A stretch of 64,000 nucleotides of DNA from Flavobacterium araucananum (GCF_002222055.1 NZ_MUGS01000005.1:271166-335165); one strand, 5' to 3'; positions 8,546 through 17,727 are shown, counted from the stretch's first letter. Translations and numbers: made by a program. The notes: generated from the letters alone by a model not told the origin.

Positions 8546-9397
8546 CTAAGAAGCAAACAAAAACTCAATTACCTTTTGATACAATTCATCATCATGCATT
8601 CCGTGTCCTAAACCTTTGGTTTCGATAAACTGACTGTTTTTCCAATTGCTGGCGATTTTTTTTCCTTCTTCAAACGCAACAACAGTATCAGAAGTATCAT
8701 GTGCGATTAACCCTGAAACATTAAATTGTGAAGCGAATTTTTGACCGGAGAAATCCCCAATTTTAAAATTGAAACGGCTGATAAATTTAGTTTCCAGGAG
8801 CGAAAACATTTTAGTGTTTAAACTCAGCATCGCGATATAATTGTCTATTAAGGTCTTTAAATCTGACGGAGCTCCAAGGATCACCATTTTATTAATGCTT
8901 GTGTTTGGAAATAAATATTGATGATATACACAAGCTGCACCACCAATAGAATGACCGATAATAATGGTGGGTTGGTATTTTTCTACTGCTTTGTTTATAA
9001 ATTCAGCATAAAGTGGGATATTAAATTCTTTACCACTACTTTGTCCGTGAGCCGGAGCATCAATGGCAATAATAGTGCTTCCTGATTGTTGAAGATGTGG
9101 TAATGTTTTTTTCCAGCGCGAAGCATTACTTTCCCATCCGTGAACGAGTAGAATTTTGGTTTCATTTCCTTTCCAGATATAGGTCTGGAAATTATGTTCG
9201 TTATGATGAAACGTTTCAGTTTCTGTATTTTTTAATATTTTGGGTAAACTTTCTTTTTGCAATCTCCCAACTCTGGGCTGACTAAAAAGGGCATAAGAAA
9301 GTTCAACAGCTTTTTGCGGACGGACGTAACTCAGGAAGTTAATATATGATCCAACTGATTTTAATGTAATAAAACGAATTCCTTTTTTAATTCCCAA
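8546..9397 (-). CDS. Alpha/beta hydrolase
   Basis: A 283-residue serine hydrolase of the alpha/beta fold. The oxyanion HG motif sits in LLVHGWESNASRW (about 83-95). The nucleophile elbow GHSIGG at 148-153 gives Ser150. A catalytic His is likely in GLGHGMHDDE (His265), and an Asp around 235 may complete the triad. The N-terminal ~60 residues form a cap or membrane-associated extension without a signal peptide. The substrate cannot be predicted (esterase, lipase or thioesterase activity are all possible). It is monocistronic, preceded by an unrelated hairpin-rich spacer. Confidence 0.88.
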   Translation of the reverse strand: MGIKKGIRFITLKSVGSYINFLSYVRPQKAVELSYALFSQPRVGRLQKESLPKILKNTETETFHHNEHNFQTYIWKGNETKILLVHGWESNASRWKKTLPHLQQSGSTIIAIDAPAHGQSSGKEFNIPLYAEFINKAVEKYQPTIIIGHSIGGAACVYHQYLFPNTSINKMVILGAPSDLKTLIDNYIAMLSLNTKMFSLLETKFISRFNFKIGDFSGQKFASQFNVSGLIAHDTSDTVVAFEEGKKIASNWKNSQFIETKGLGHGMHDDELYQKVIEFLFAS

Positions 9398-9470
9398 AAC
9401 TTAATTTTTTTCTAAAGGTAAAAAATGTTTTGCCACAGATTAAAATGATTTTCAAAGATTAGTAAAAAAG

Positions 9471-9536
9471 TTTTGCCACGAATTTCATGAATTCACACTA
9501 ATTAATTCGTGCTAATTCGTGAAATTCGTGGCAAAA
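9471..9536. repeat. Perfect 17-bp inverted repeat in spacer
   Basis: TTTTGCCACGAATTTCA at 9471-9487 pairs with its reverse complement at 9520-9536. The same word family appears at 26580-26830 and 29540-29680, so it is a dispersed intergenic repeat rather than a gene-specific signal. Confidence 0.75.
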
Positions 9537-9546
9537 AAATAATGAC

Positions 9547-9573
9547 AAAAAAAGTCCCGATAAAATCGGGACT
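9547..9573 (-). terminator. Terminator of the zinc-ribbon/NIF3 operon
   Basis: On the minus strand, AGTCCCGAT and ATCGGGACT arms are followed by a run of T, immediately after the stop at 9579. Confidence 0.85.
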
Positions 9574-9578
9574 CGTAT

Positions 9579-10358
9579 TTAGAATTTAGAGAACAATTGC
9601 TCCATTTTTTCTTTTTCTTCTTCAGCCAATGCGCTGTCAACTAAAATTCTTCCAGAGTGCTCATCAGTAATGATTTTTTTTCTGGAAGCGATTTCTACCT
9701 GAGTTTGTGGCGGGATAGTAAAGAATGATCCTGCAGATGCTCCTCTTTCGATAGATACAACAGCCAAACCGTTACGAACACTAGTTCTGATTCTAGTGTA
9801 AGCAGCTAATAATCTTTCTTCAATCTGACCTGAAAACTCAGCTGATTTCTCAGACAAGAAGATTTCTTCTTTTTGAGTTTCAGCCATAATAGCATCCAAT
9901 TCAGATTTTTTATGTTTTAAGTGCGAACTTTTAGCGTCTAGTTTTTCTTTTAAATTAGAAATAACTTCTTTTTTATGTTCGATAGAAGCTTTCATTTCTT
10001 TGATTTGCTTTTCAGCCAATTGAATTTCTAATTCTTGAAATTCAACCTCTTTAGTCAACGAATTAAATTCTCTGTTATTACGAACTGATTCTTGTTGTTT
10101 TGTGTATTTTTTGATAACCTCTTTGTGCTCATCAATCGCATTTTTCTTTGATTTGATAAGATCTTCAATAACCTCAAGTTCACTTTTCAGTTTCTCTGAA
10201 CGCGTGCTTAAACCTGCAACTTCATCTTCTAAATCTTCCACTTCTAAAGGAAGTTCACCTCTCACGTTTCTGATTTCGTCAATTCTAGAGTCAATAAGCT
10301 GTAAATCGTATATTGCTCTTAACTTGTCCTCAACACTTAATTCTTTCGTATTCGCCAT
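9579..10358 (-). CDS. Coiled-coil zf-RING_7 (C4 zinc-ribbon, CdsZ-type) protein with lost zinc ligands
   Basis: A 259-residue cytosolic protein. Residues about 10-195 are a long antiparallel coiled coil rich in Lys and Glu. The C-terminal ~55 residues match the C4 zinc-ribbon in spacing, ending with IPPQTQVEIASRKKII and SGRILVD. In relatives the ribbon has two CxxC pairs. Here the corresponding positions read GASAGS (206-211) and DEHSG (232-236), and the whole protein has no cysteine, so it cannot bind zinc in this way. The family has been linked to nucleic-acid binding and the NIF3 neighbour is conserved. It forms an operon with the NIF3 gene just upstream. Confidence 0.85.
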   Translation of the reverse strand: MANTKELSVEDKLRAIYDLQLIDSRIDEIRNVRGELPLEVEDLEDEVAGLSTRSEKLKSELEVIEDLIKSKKNAIDEHKEVIKKYTKQQESVRNNREFNSLTKEVEFQELEIQLAEKQIKEMKASIEHKKEVISNLKEKLDAKSSHLKHKKSELDAIMAETQKEEIFLSEKSAEFSGQIEERLLAAYTRIRTSVRNGLAVVSIERGASAGSFFTIPPQTQVEIASRKKIITDEHSGRILVDSALAEEEKEKMEQLFSKF

Positions 10359-10361
10359 ATT

Positions 10362-11456
10362 CTATAAGTACTTAACTGGATTTGTATTTTCTTCTGATAA
10401 AATGATGGCAAAATTAAGGATTTTTTTTCGAAGATAATCAACAATATAGTTTTTTGTATAGCGTTCGCTCTCAAAATGACCAATATCGGCTAAAAGTAGT
10501 TGGTTTTCGGCTTCATAAAATTGATGGTATTTTAAATCTGAAGTCAAAAAAGCATCGGCTCCGGCAGCGATTGCATTTTTTATGGCAAAACTACCGGATC
10601 CGCCCAAAACGGCAACTTTCTTTATTTTTTTGCCTCTAAAAGCAGAATGACGAATTCCGTCGGCAATCATTTTATCTTTTACAAAAAACAGAAAATCCTT
10701 TTCGTCCATTTCTCTTTCCAGTTCACCAACCATTCCCAAACCAATATTCTGATGTGAATTTTGCAAGTCATAAACTTCATAAGCCACTTCTTCATAAATA
10801 TGATTAGCAAAAAGAGCTTTTAGGATTTTAGATTGTAACTGTTTTTCAAAAACGACTTCGATTTTTATTTCGGTTCCCGTATGTAATTTTCCTTTTTCTC
10901 CAATTACAGGATTACTGTCCTCATTTCCCTGAAAAGTAAAAAAGCCTTCAGTATTAAAACTGCAATTGTCATAATTGCCAATCGTTCCTGCACCGGCCTG
11001 AAACATGGCATTTCGAACTTTATCAGAATTATCAGGAGTCGTATAAGTAACTAGTTTTTTGATGAAATTCTGTTTCGGAATTAAAACTTTAGTATTTGTT
11101 AAGCTCAAAGCATCGCAAAATATTTTATTAACACCAGCCGAATGATTGTCCAGAGCAGTATGAACAGCATAAATCGCAATGTCGTTTTTGATCGCTTTTA
11201 AAATTGCACGTTCGACATAATTTTTCCCCGTTATTTTTTTAATTCCGGAGAATAAAATCGGGTGAAAACAAACTACCAGATTACAGTTTTTAGCAATAGC
11301 TTCTTCGATTACATTTTCTAAAGCATCGTGACAAACTAAAACTCCTGTGCTTTCTGTTTCAGCGTCACCTACCAAAAGGCCAACATTGTCAAAATCTTCG
11401 GCGTAAGCCAAAGGTGCCATTTCTTCAAGAACTGTTAATATTTCTTTGATTTTCAT
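10362..11456 (-). CDS. NIF3/YbgI-family dinuclear metal centre protein
   Basis: A 364-residue member of the NIF3 (DUF34) family, often annotated GTP cyclohydrolase I type 2-like. The visible metal-site motifs are DNVGLLVGD near the start, NLVVCFHPILFSG, AIYAVHTALDNH and, near the C-terminus, ADIGHFESE. An inserted PII-like domain (about residues 125-235) is typical of the long form. I choose the ATG at 11456 (MKIKEI), because the longer frame adds only a lysine-rich leader. Three bases separate it from the coiled-coil gene, so the two are co-transcribed. The physiological reaction is not established for the family. Confidence 0.88.
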   Translation of the reverse strand: MKIKEILTVLEEMAPLAYAEDFDNVGLLVGDAETESTGVLVCHDALENVIEEAIAKNCNLVVCFHPILFSGIKKITGKNYVERAILKAIKNDIAIYAVHTALDNHSAGVNKIFCDALSLTNTKVLIPKQNFIKKLVTYTTPDNSDKVRNAMFQAGAGTIGNYDNCSFNTEGFFTFQGNEDSNPVIGEKGKLHTGTEIKIEVVFEKQLQSKILKALFANHIYEEVAYEVYDLQNSHQNIGLGMVGELEREMDEKDFLFFVKDKMIADGIRHSAFRGKKIKKVAVLGGSGSFAIKNAIAAGADAFLTSDLKYHQFYEAENQLLLADIGHFESERYTKNYIVDYLRKKILNFAIILSEENTNPVKYL

Positions 11457-11571
11457 TTTTTTGCTTTTTGTTTCAGGTTTGATTTGTTTCAAGTTTCATG
11501 TTGTTGAGAAAATCTTGAAACTTAGAATCTGAAAGGAATTCATAAAACAAATTAACGAAAAATATTATATC

Positions 11572-11636
11572 TGGTAACACTTATTGATACTAATGGTAAT
11601 ACTTATTGTTACTAGTGGTATTACATTATATTACTA
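11572..11636 (+). promoter_or_regulatory. Three 21-bp operator-like repeats upstream of the toxin-antitoxin pair
   Basis: Units begin at 11572, 11594 and 11616, exactly 22 bp apart. The first two differ at only two positions, and the third is more diverged. Each starts TGGTA and ends TACTA, making an imperfect dyad (TGGTAA facing TTACTA). A TATCTTTG -7 element follows at 11652-11659, and the antitoxin ATG is at 11677. Spacing of two helical turns suits cooperative binding by antitoxin or toxin-antitoxin complex. The role is inferred from position and symmetry. Confidence 0.65.
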
Positions 11637-11651
11637 ATAGTATCAATTTTG

Positions 11652-11659
11652 TATCTTTG
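11652..11659 (+). promoter_or_regulatory. -7 element of the toxin-antitoxin operon
   Basis: TATCTTTG matches TAnnTTTG, 17 bases before the ATG at 11677. This also argues against the upstream GTG at 11659 as start, since it would lie inside the promoter. Confidence 0.6.
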
Positions 11660-11676
11660 TGTTTAAATCAAGAATC

Positions 11677-11931
11677 ATGAAAACGCTAACCATAAAAATA
11701 AACGAACGAACTAAGATAGGGAAAGCCTTTATCGCCATGTTTGATAGTTTTAAAGGTTTTGAGGAAATTGAAATTATTGAAACAGATGCTTATGGACAAG
11801 TTAACGAGGAACCAAGTATCTATAGTCCAGAATTTATTGAAAAAGTTAAAAAAGCAGAAGAAAATATTAAAAATGGCGAAACTACAACGCTAGATCCGAA
11901 AGATATATGGGGAAGTTTAGGGTTGAAGTAA
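11677..11931 (+). CDS. Antitoxin of a Txe/YoeB-type toxin-antitoxin pair
   Basis: An 84-residue acidic protein. The N-terminal ~25 residues (MKTLTIKINERTKIGKAFIA) look like the strand-helix start of a small DNA-binding fold. The C-terminal half is rich in Glu and Asp (AEENIKNGETTTLDPKDIWG) and is probably the flexible toxin-neutralising segment. The type resembles DUF2683-like antitoxins of Bacteroidetes rather than classical YefM. It overlaps the toxin gene by 25 bp, so translation is coupled. Three operator-like repeats lie upstream, consistent with autoregulation. Confidence 0.82.
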   Translation: MKTLTIKINERTKIGKAFIAMFDSFKGFEEIEIIETDAYGQVNEEPSIYSPEFIEKVKKAEENIKNGETTTLDPKDIWGSLGLK

Positions 11932-12188
11932 CTAAAATCGCAAATCAAGATATTGAAAAACATAAAAAATCAGGAAATAAAATTTCGATAAAGAATATTG
12001 CTAAAATTTTAATTGAACTGTCAGAAAATCCAGATCAGGGTTTTGGAAATCCAGAACAATTAAAACATGAATATTCAGGTCTTTGGTCAAGACGCATTAA
12101 TCAAAAAGATCGATTAGTTTATCGTATTGAAGACGAACTTGTAATCGTTTTTGTGATTTCTGCAATGGGACATTATTCAGATAAATAA
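11907..12188 (+). CDS. Txe/YoeB-family mRNA-cleaving toxin
   Basis: A 93-residue RelE-superfamily ribonuclease that would cut mRNA on the ribosome. The family pattern is NPEQLKHEYSGLWSRRINQ, then DRLVYRI, then GHY at the C-terminus. Candidate catalytic residues are Glu50, Arg62/Arg63, His89 and Tyr90, all in the order seen in YoeB. It overlaps the antitoxin gene by 25 bp. The gene appears intact with all key residues. Its stop is four bases before lpxK, so some read-through transcription of lpxK is possible. Confidence 0.9.
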   Translation: MGKFRVEVTKIANQDIEKHKKSGNKISIKNIAKILIELSENPDQGFGNPEQLKHEYSGLWSRRINQKDRLVYRIEDELVIVFVISAMGHYSDK

Positions 12189-12192
12189 CTTT

Positions 12193-13215
12193 ATGAAATT
12201 ACTTCGAAAAATACTTTTCCCGTTTGCCATTTTATACGGATTCATAACTACAATCAGGAACCTTCTTTTTGACAAAGGAATTCTAAAATCGAATTCATTT
12301 GATATTCCTGTTATTGCGGTTGGAAACCTAAGTGTTGGCGGAACCGGAAAAACTCCTCAAATAGAATATCTTATCAGATTACTTTCAGTCCAATATAAAG
12401 TGGCGACCTTAAGCCGTGGTTATAAACGTAAATCAGAAGGTTTTGTATTGGCCAGTTCAACTTCAAATGCTGAAATTTTAGGTGATGAACCCTTTCAGTT
12501 TTATCAAAAATTTCCCAATATTCAGGTAGCAGTTGATGCTGACAGAACAAACGGAATCACACAATTGCTTTCGCAAAATAAAAAGCCACAAGTAATTTTA
12601 TTAGACGATGCATATCAGCATCGAAAAGTAAAAGCAGGATTTTATATTTTGCTAAGCTCTTATGACGATTTATATGCAGATGATTTTATGTTGCCAACAG
12701 GTAATTTGCGCGAAAGCAGGAGTGGAGCCAACAGAGCAAATATTGTAATTGTAACCAAATGTCCAAAAGATTTATCAGAGATAAAGCAAGAGGAGATTCG
12801 TTTGAAATTAAAAGTTTCTTGTTCGCAACAAATCTACTTTACGTTTATAGATTATGATGATGCCATATATGGTAAGGATGAAAAAATAGCAGTGAATACA
12901 ATCAAAAAGGAGTCGAAATTACTTCTTGCAGGAATTGCAAAACCAACACCCTTTTTTGAGTATCTGAAAAGTGAAAATGACGAATGTTTAACTTTTCCGG
13001 ATCATCATAATTTCTCTGATTCAGATTTAGAAACCATTCAAAAGAAAGCTCAAAATAAAAAAATCATCACTACAGAAAAAGATTATGTTCGCCTAAAAGA
13101 TGTTGAAGTACTCTCGCAATTATATTACTTGCCTATAAAAAGTACCTTTATCAAGCACCAGCAAAATTTTGATGCCACAATTTTAGAATATGTCAAAGTC
13201 AATTTAGATTCGTAG
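12193..13215 (+). CDS. lpxK: Tetraacyldisaccharide 4'-kinase
   Basis: A 340-residue inner-membrane-associated kinase that adds the 4'-phosphate in lipid A synthesis, a sign of a Gram-negative envelope. The N-terminal hydrophobic helix (about 8-25) anchors it. The P-loop is GNLSVGGTGKTP at 44-55, followed by LSRGYKRKSEGF. DEPFQFYQKFP and ILLDDAYQHR are further LpxK motifs. The length is normal. It starts four bases after the toxin stop on the same strand, and converges with the histidine kinase gene downstream. Confidence 0.95.
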   Translation: MKLLRKILFPFAILYGFITTIRNLLFDKGILKSNSFDIPVIAVGNLSVGGTGKTPQIEYLIRLLSVQYKVATLSRGYKRKSEGFVLASSTSNAEILGDEPFQFYQKFPNIQVAVDADRTNGITQLLSQNKKPQVILLDDAYQHRKVKAGFYILLSSYDDLYADDFMLPTGNLRESRSGANRANIVIVTKCPKDLSEIKQEEIRLKLKVSCSQQIYFTFIDYDDAIYGKDEKIAVNTIKKESKLLLAGIAKPTPFFEYLKSENDECLTFPDHHNFSDSDLETIQKKAQNKKIITTEKDYVRLKDVEVLSQLYYLPIKSTFIKHQQNFDATILEYVKVNLDS

Positions 13216-13244
13216 CGACTTAAACGTAACAGATTTAGAAAACC

Positions 13245-15416
13245 CTAATCGAAAAACCGGGCAATTATACTATAAAACTCATCCGGAACAAATGGTTTTG
13301 TGATCACATCATTCATGCCATAAGACAAGAGCATGTCTCTGTTTTCGTCAAGCGAAATAGCCGTTAAAGCAATAATTGGAGTTGTTTTGTCAAATTCCCT
13401 AATTAGCTTTGTAGCCGTTGTTCCGTTAATTCCGGGCAAATGAACATCCATTAAAATCATATCAAAGCGTTTAACTTTCAAAAGTTCAACAGCATCTTCG
13501 CCGTTGTCGATAATTTCACACGTAATTGCTTTGTTTTCGAGCATTTTTCGCGTAATCATCTGATTGATTTTGTTGTCTTCTATCAGTAAAATCGATTTAT
13601 GTTTTAATTGAGTATCACTGTATGGTTTTTTTTCTTCTACCACTTCTAGAGGTTCTGTGTTGATTTTAAAATCTAATTTAAAGGTAAAAGTAGAGCCTTT
13701 GCCAACTTCGCTTTTTAGTTTAATTTCTCCACCCAAAAGCTCGATTAATTTTTTGACAATGGTAAGTCCTAATCCCGTTCCGCCATATTTACGATTAACC
13801 TCAATAGATCCTTGCGAGAAACTTTCAAAAACAGTCTGTAATTTATCTTCAGGGATACCAATTCCCGTATCTACAATTTCAAAATATACTGTAGCGCTAT
13901 CTTCGGTTATGGCATATAATTTTGCAATAACATTTACATGTCCGTTTTGTGTAAATTTTAAAGCATTGTTGATTAAATTCAGAATAATTTGAGATATTTT
14001 AGTAGGATCTCCAATTAGATTATCAGGAATAGTTTCGTCTATTTCGAGGTTAAAATAGTTTTTATTGGCAGTTGCAAGTTCCTTTAAGGAGCTTTGAATG
14101 TTAAAAAGCAGTTCTTTTAAATTGAAGCTAATATTCTCAATTTCAACTTTTGTCGAGTCAATTTTGTTGATTTCGAGAATTTCGTTGATAAAAGTAGTGA
14201 GATAATTTCCGGAGAATTTTAAAGACTCCAGATATTTTAACTGCGTTTTTTTAGGACTATCTTCAAGTAATAAATGTGTAATGCCATTGATCGCATTTAG
14301 GGGAGTTCGAAGTTCGTGGCTCACAGTTGATAAAAATTCTGAACGGGCTTTTGATGCTTTTTCGGCTTTATTCTTAGCCAGAATAAGTTCTTTGTTTTTT
14401 TCTCTTAAAAGTAAATTATTCTGATTTCTAATGATATTGTTTTTATACAATGCTAAACTTAAAAGAGACAAAATCGAAATAAGGGCAATCGCCAAAATGC
14501 TTACTAATTTTGAATAACGATATGTTTTTAGCTGAATTTTCTCTTCGCTTTCGCGTTTTATTGTATTGTTTAAGGACTGATTTTTTTTGAATTTTTCGAA
14601 CTCATTAAGGTCGAGTTTCGCGTTTTTTAATTTTAAAATATAATTCTCGATCTGATAGTGTTCGTCTAAATAAGAGTAGGCGAGATCAAAATTTTTATTT
14701 TGTTTGTAGTATTTGCTTATTGCTAAAATGATTTTTGATTTTTGCTGTAAATCATTTGTTCGCTCATTATAATCTAAAGCATTATCAAAATAAATTATAG
14801 CAGAATCATTTCTTTTAAGTTGAGTTTCGATCAAACCAAGTTGATAATACGAATTGGTTTTTGTTTTTAAGATAGAAGAATTATCAGGTTGCCGGGTTAT
14901 TTCATAAAAAGCCTTGGCAGCCAATGGTAAGTTTTTATTTGTTTTTAAAGCTACGGCCTTCTGGTAGTTAAGAACCTGAGCCTTATCAACCATCTTTAAT
15001 TGTTTTAAAAGAGCATTGGCTTTTTTATAATAAAGATCGGCAGTTTCATAATCGCCTTTTGCAGTATTGGTTACCCCGATATAATGCAAGGCCAAAATTT
15101 TGGTACAGGTGGGTTTTAAATCCGTAAATAAAGAAACACTTTTATGAAAGTTTTTTAGTGCCTCTTCGTATTTTTTTTGATTGTAATAAATTTTTCCAAG
15201 CTTAAAGGTTTGATTGGCTAAACCCTCGGCATTATGACTTACTTCGCAAAAATCGATTGACTTTTTAGTATGAAAAACCGCTTGGTCGTAATTTTTATTG
15301 TTAAGATTGTTTTTTACTAACTTATTGTAATAGATAACACTATCTGTATTCTTTTTGGTTTGAGAATACAAAAACGAATGAAGGATACAAAAAAGAATAA
15401 AAAAGTAGTATTTCAT
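13245..15416 (-). CDS. Hybrid sensor histidine kinase / response regulator with TPR sensor
   Basis: A 723-residue membrane signalling protein. A signal peptide (about 1-18) is followed by roughly six TPR-like repeats in the periplasm (30-260). One transmembrane helix spans about 303-325. After a short coiled coil, the HisKA domain carries FLSTVSHELRTPLNAI (phospho-accepting His367). The HATPase domain has N-box NLINNALKFT and G-boxes DTGIGIPED and GGTGLGL. A C-terminal receiver (about 606-723) has ILLIEDNK and MDVHLPG with Asp657 as acceptor. There is no output domain, so the phosphate must pass on to a separate regulator. It is an orphan kinase, with no response regulator nearby. Confidence 0.93.
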   Translation of the reverse strand: MKYYFFILFCILHSFLYSQTKKNTDSVIYYNKLVKNNLNNKNYDQAVFHTKKSIDFCEVSHNAEGLANQTFKLGKIYYNQKKYEEALKNFHKSVSLFTDLKPTCTKILALHYIGVTNTAKGDYETADLYYKKANALLKQLKMVDKAQVLNYQKAVALKTNKNLPLAAKAFYEITRQPDNSSILKTKTNSYYQLGLIETQLKRNDSAIIYFDNALDYNERTNDLQQKSKIILAISKYYKQNKNFDLAYSYLDEHYQIENYILKLKNAKLDLNEFEKFKKNQSLNNTIKRESEEKIQLKTYRYSKLVSILAIALISILSLLSLALYKNNIIRNQNNLLLREKNKELILAKNKAEKASKARSEFLSTVSHELRTPLNAINGITHLLLEDSPKKTQLKYLESLKFSGNYLTTFINEILEINKIDSTKVEIENISFNLKELLFNIQSSLKELATANKNYFNLEIDETIPDNLIGDPTKISQIILNLINNALKFTQNGHVNVIAKLYAITEDSATVYFEIVDTGIGIPEDKLQTVFESFSQGSIEVNRKYGGTGLGLTIVKKLIELLGGEIKLKSEVGKGSTFTFKLDFKINTEPLEVVEEKKPYSDTQLKHKSILLIEDNKINQMITRKMLENKAITCEIIDNGEDAVELLKVKRFDMILMDVHLPGINGTTATKLIREFDKTTPIIALTAISLDENRDMLLSYGMNDVITKPFVPDEFYSIIARFFD

Positions 15417-15442
15417 GTATGGCTATGCTTTTACAATGAATC

Positions 15443-16441
15443 TTATGTTTTTCGTATAAGCAAAATCAAATCGATTAATCTTGATGAATATCCAATTTCG
15501 TTGTCATACCAACCCACAACTTTTACCATTTTGTCTATAACGGAAGTTAATTGTGCGTCAAACAAACACGAATGTGTGTTACCAATTACATCAACAGAAA
15601 CGATAGGATCTTCTGTGTAATCTAATATTCCTTTTAAATTTGTTTTTGAGGCTTCTTGAAATGCTTTATTTATTTCTTCTATTGTTACAGCACGTTTTAC
15701 ATTAAACGTGATATCTGTCAATGAACCATCGGGAACGGGAACACGAATTCCACAACCTCCGATTTTTTCATGCAATTTAGGAAAAATTTTCGTTAATGCC
15801 TTAGCTGCACCTGTAGTTGTTGGAACAATTGACTGACTGGCGCCTCTTGCGCGGCGTAAATCCTTATGTGGCTGGTCGTGAAGACTTTGATCCGTCGTGT
15901 AAGAATGTATCGTTGTAATATAAGCTTGCTCAATTCCGCATAATTCATCGATGATTTTGATCATCGGAGCAGCATTATTCGTGGTACAACTTGCATTTGA
16001 AACAATGTTTTCATTTCCGTCCAGGATATCCTCGTTGACCCCTAAAACGACTGTTTTTATCGTATCAACTTCAGATGGAGCAGAAAGAATTACTTTTTTT
16101 GCTCCCGCTTCAAGATGTGCATTTAGCTCTTCGTGTGTTTTGTATTTTCCTGTAGATTCTATTACAAAATCGATATTATGGCTTTTCCAGTCTAAATTTG
16201 AAATCTTTTTTTCATGAAAAAACAAGTAATGTTTTTCATTTACAATAATCCCTTCTTCGTCATGACTAACTTTAAAAGGTAATACACCATGAATACTGTC
16301 GTATTTTATCAAATGCGCCATGGTTTTATTGTCTGCAATGTCGTTTATCGCAACGACTTCAATTTCAGGATGGTTTAAAAGTAATCGGAATAAATTTCTG
16401 CCAATTCTTCCAAAACCATTAATAGCAATTCTTGTTTTCAA
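15443..16441 (-). CDS. gap: Glyceraldehyde-3-phosphate dehydrogenase, type I
   Basis: A 332-residue glycolytic enzyme that oxidises glyceraldehyde-3-phosphate with phosphate and NAD(P). The Rossmann start is INGFGRIGRNLFR (7-19). The active-site loop is SNASCTTNNAAP with catalytic Cys152. The partner His179 is in TTIHSYTTDQ, and the C-terminal WYDNEIGYSSR is complete. Coenzyme residue Asp34 in INDIAD suggests NAD preference. Flavobacteria often carry more than one GAPDH, and which copy this is cannot be told. It stands alone between the kinase and lipA. Confidence 0.95.
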   Translation of the reverse strand: MKTRIAINGFGRIGRNLFRLLLNHPEIEVVAINDIADNKTMAHLIKYDSIHGVLPFKVSHDEEGIIVNEKHYLFFHEKKISNLDWKSHNIDFVIESTGKYKTHEELNAHLEAGAKKVILSAPSEVDTIKTVVLGVNEDILDGNENIVSNASCTTNNAAPMIKIIDELCGIEQAYITTIHSYTTDQSLHDQPHKDLRRARGASQSIVPTTTGAAKALTKIFPKLHEKIGGCGIRVPVPDGSLTDITFNVKRAVTIEEINKAFQEASKTNLKGILDYTEDPIVSVDVIGNTHSCLFDAQLTSVIDKMVKVVGWYDNEIGYSSRLIDLILLIRKT

Positions 16442-16533
16442 TCCTTTGATGATTTGTTTAGTCGTTCAGTTGTTTAATTGCTTTATCGTGTATTAACGAT
16501 TAAACAATTAAACAGTAAAACGAATAACATTTT

Positions 16534-17400
16534 TTATAAAATATGTTTTTGTGCTTTGTATGAAGAACGAACCAGTGGTCCGCTTTCGACATGACGGAAA
16601 CCTAACTCAAGACCAAATTTTTCGTATTTGGCAAATTGATCAGGCGTTATAAATTCTTTTACTGGCAAATGTTTTTTACTGGGCTGTAGGTATTGACCAA
16701 TAGTAACAACATCAACATTTGCGTGGCGTAAATCAGTCATCGTCTGGAAAACTTCTTCTTCAGTTTCTCCAAGACCTAACATAATTCCAGATTTGGTTCT
16801 GTTTATTCCTTTTTCTTTCAGGTAACGTAAAACTTCTAAACTACGATCGTATTTTGCCTGAATACGTACTTCGCGGGTCAAACGGCGAACCGTTTCAACA
16901 TTGTGAGATACCACTTCAGGATTTGCTTCTACAATTCGGTCCAGGTTTCTTTCGATTCCTTGAAAATCAGGAATTAAAGTTTCCAGAGTTGTATTTGGGT
17001 TCATTCGTCGAATTGCCTTTACGGTTTCAATCCAGATAATAGAACCTCCATCTTTCAAATCATCTCTGTCAACACTTGTAATTACAGCATGTTTAATATT
17101 CATGATTTTTATAGAACGCGCTACTTTTTCAGGTTCGTCCCAATCGACCGTTTCAGGTCTTCCGGTTTTTACACCGCAAAATCCACAAGAACGTGTACAA
17201 ACGTTTCCTAAAATCATAAAAGTAGCAGTTCCTTCGCCCCAGCATTCTCCCATATTTGGGCAACTTCCTGAGGTACAAATCGTGTTTAAGCTGTATTTAT
17301 CGACTAAACCGCGAAGTTCAGTATATTTTTGTCCAATTGGAAGTTTAACCTTTAACCATTTAGGTTTTCCAGTTGGTATATTTTCAATGACTGTTTCCAT
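16534..17400 (-). CDS. lipA: Lipoyl synthase
   Basis: A 288-residue radical-SAM enzyme that inserts two sulfurs into octanoyl chains on lipoyl-dependent proteins. The auxiliary cluster cysteines are in [13 protein letters not shown] (Cys42, 47, 53). The radical-SAM triad is CTRSCGFC (Cys68, 72, 75). The C-terminal serine motif RSSYKAQ is present. The length is normal. The lipB partner gene is not adjacent. A TATCTTTG promoter element lies 19 bases before the ATG. Confidence 0.96.
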   Translation of the reverse strand: METVIENIPTGKPKWLKVKLPIGQKYTELRGLVDKYSLNTICTSGSCPNMGECWGEGTATFMILGNVCTRSCGFCGVKTGRPETVDWDEPEKVARSIKIMNIKHAVITSVDRDDLKDGGSIIWIETVKAIRRMNPNTTLETLIPDFQGIERNLDRIVEANPEVVSHNVETVRRLTREVRIQAKYDRSLEVLRYLKEKGINRTKSGIMLGLGETEEEVFQTMTDLRHANVDVVTIGQYLQPSKKHLPVKEFITPDQFAKYEKFGLELGFRHVESGPLVRSSYKAQKHIL

Positions 17401-17418
17401 ATATCAATATTCAAAGTA

Positions 17419-17426
17419 CAAAGATA
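17419..17426 (-). promoter_or_regulatory. -7 element for lipA
   Basis: TATCTTTG on the minus strand. The rest of the 327-bp gap to 17727 is very AT-rich and without a gene. A TACATTTG at 17695-17702 could be the -7 element of the downstream protease gene. Confidence 0.5.
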
Positions 17427-17727
17427 AGGAATGTAGTTTATTTGGAGATTCGTTTAAGATTTAATTTGGCATTGATCTCTTTGCAATTATAAAAACTGTT
17501 TTGAAGATAGTTTTAACACTGTGTTAAATTATTGTTTTTTAATCAGAATACAGATTTAAATAGTTTCTTTTTGTTCGTTTTTTTAAAGAAGAAGAATAAT
17601 TATGACAGTAGTCTGATTTTTACTCGTTTAATATTTATATCTTTATTTGTTATAAAATGAATTCAATAGAAATAAAAATACGTAAACATTGTAATACATT
17701 TGTTGTTAAATTGTAATAATAAAAAAC

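Noticed and set aside
11659..11676. GTG start of the antitoxin
   Set aside because: It lies within the TATCTTTG -7 element; the ATG at 11677 fits better.
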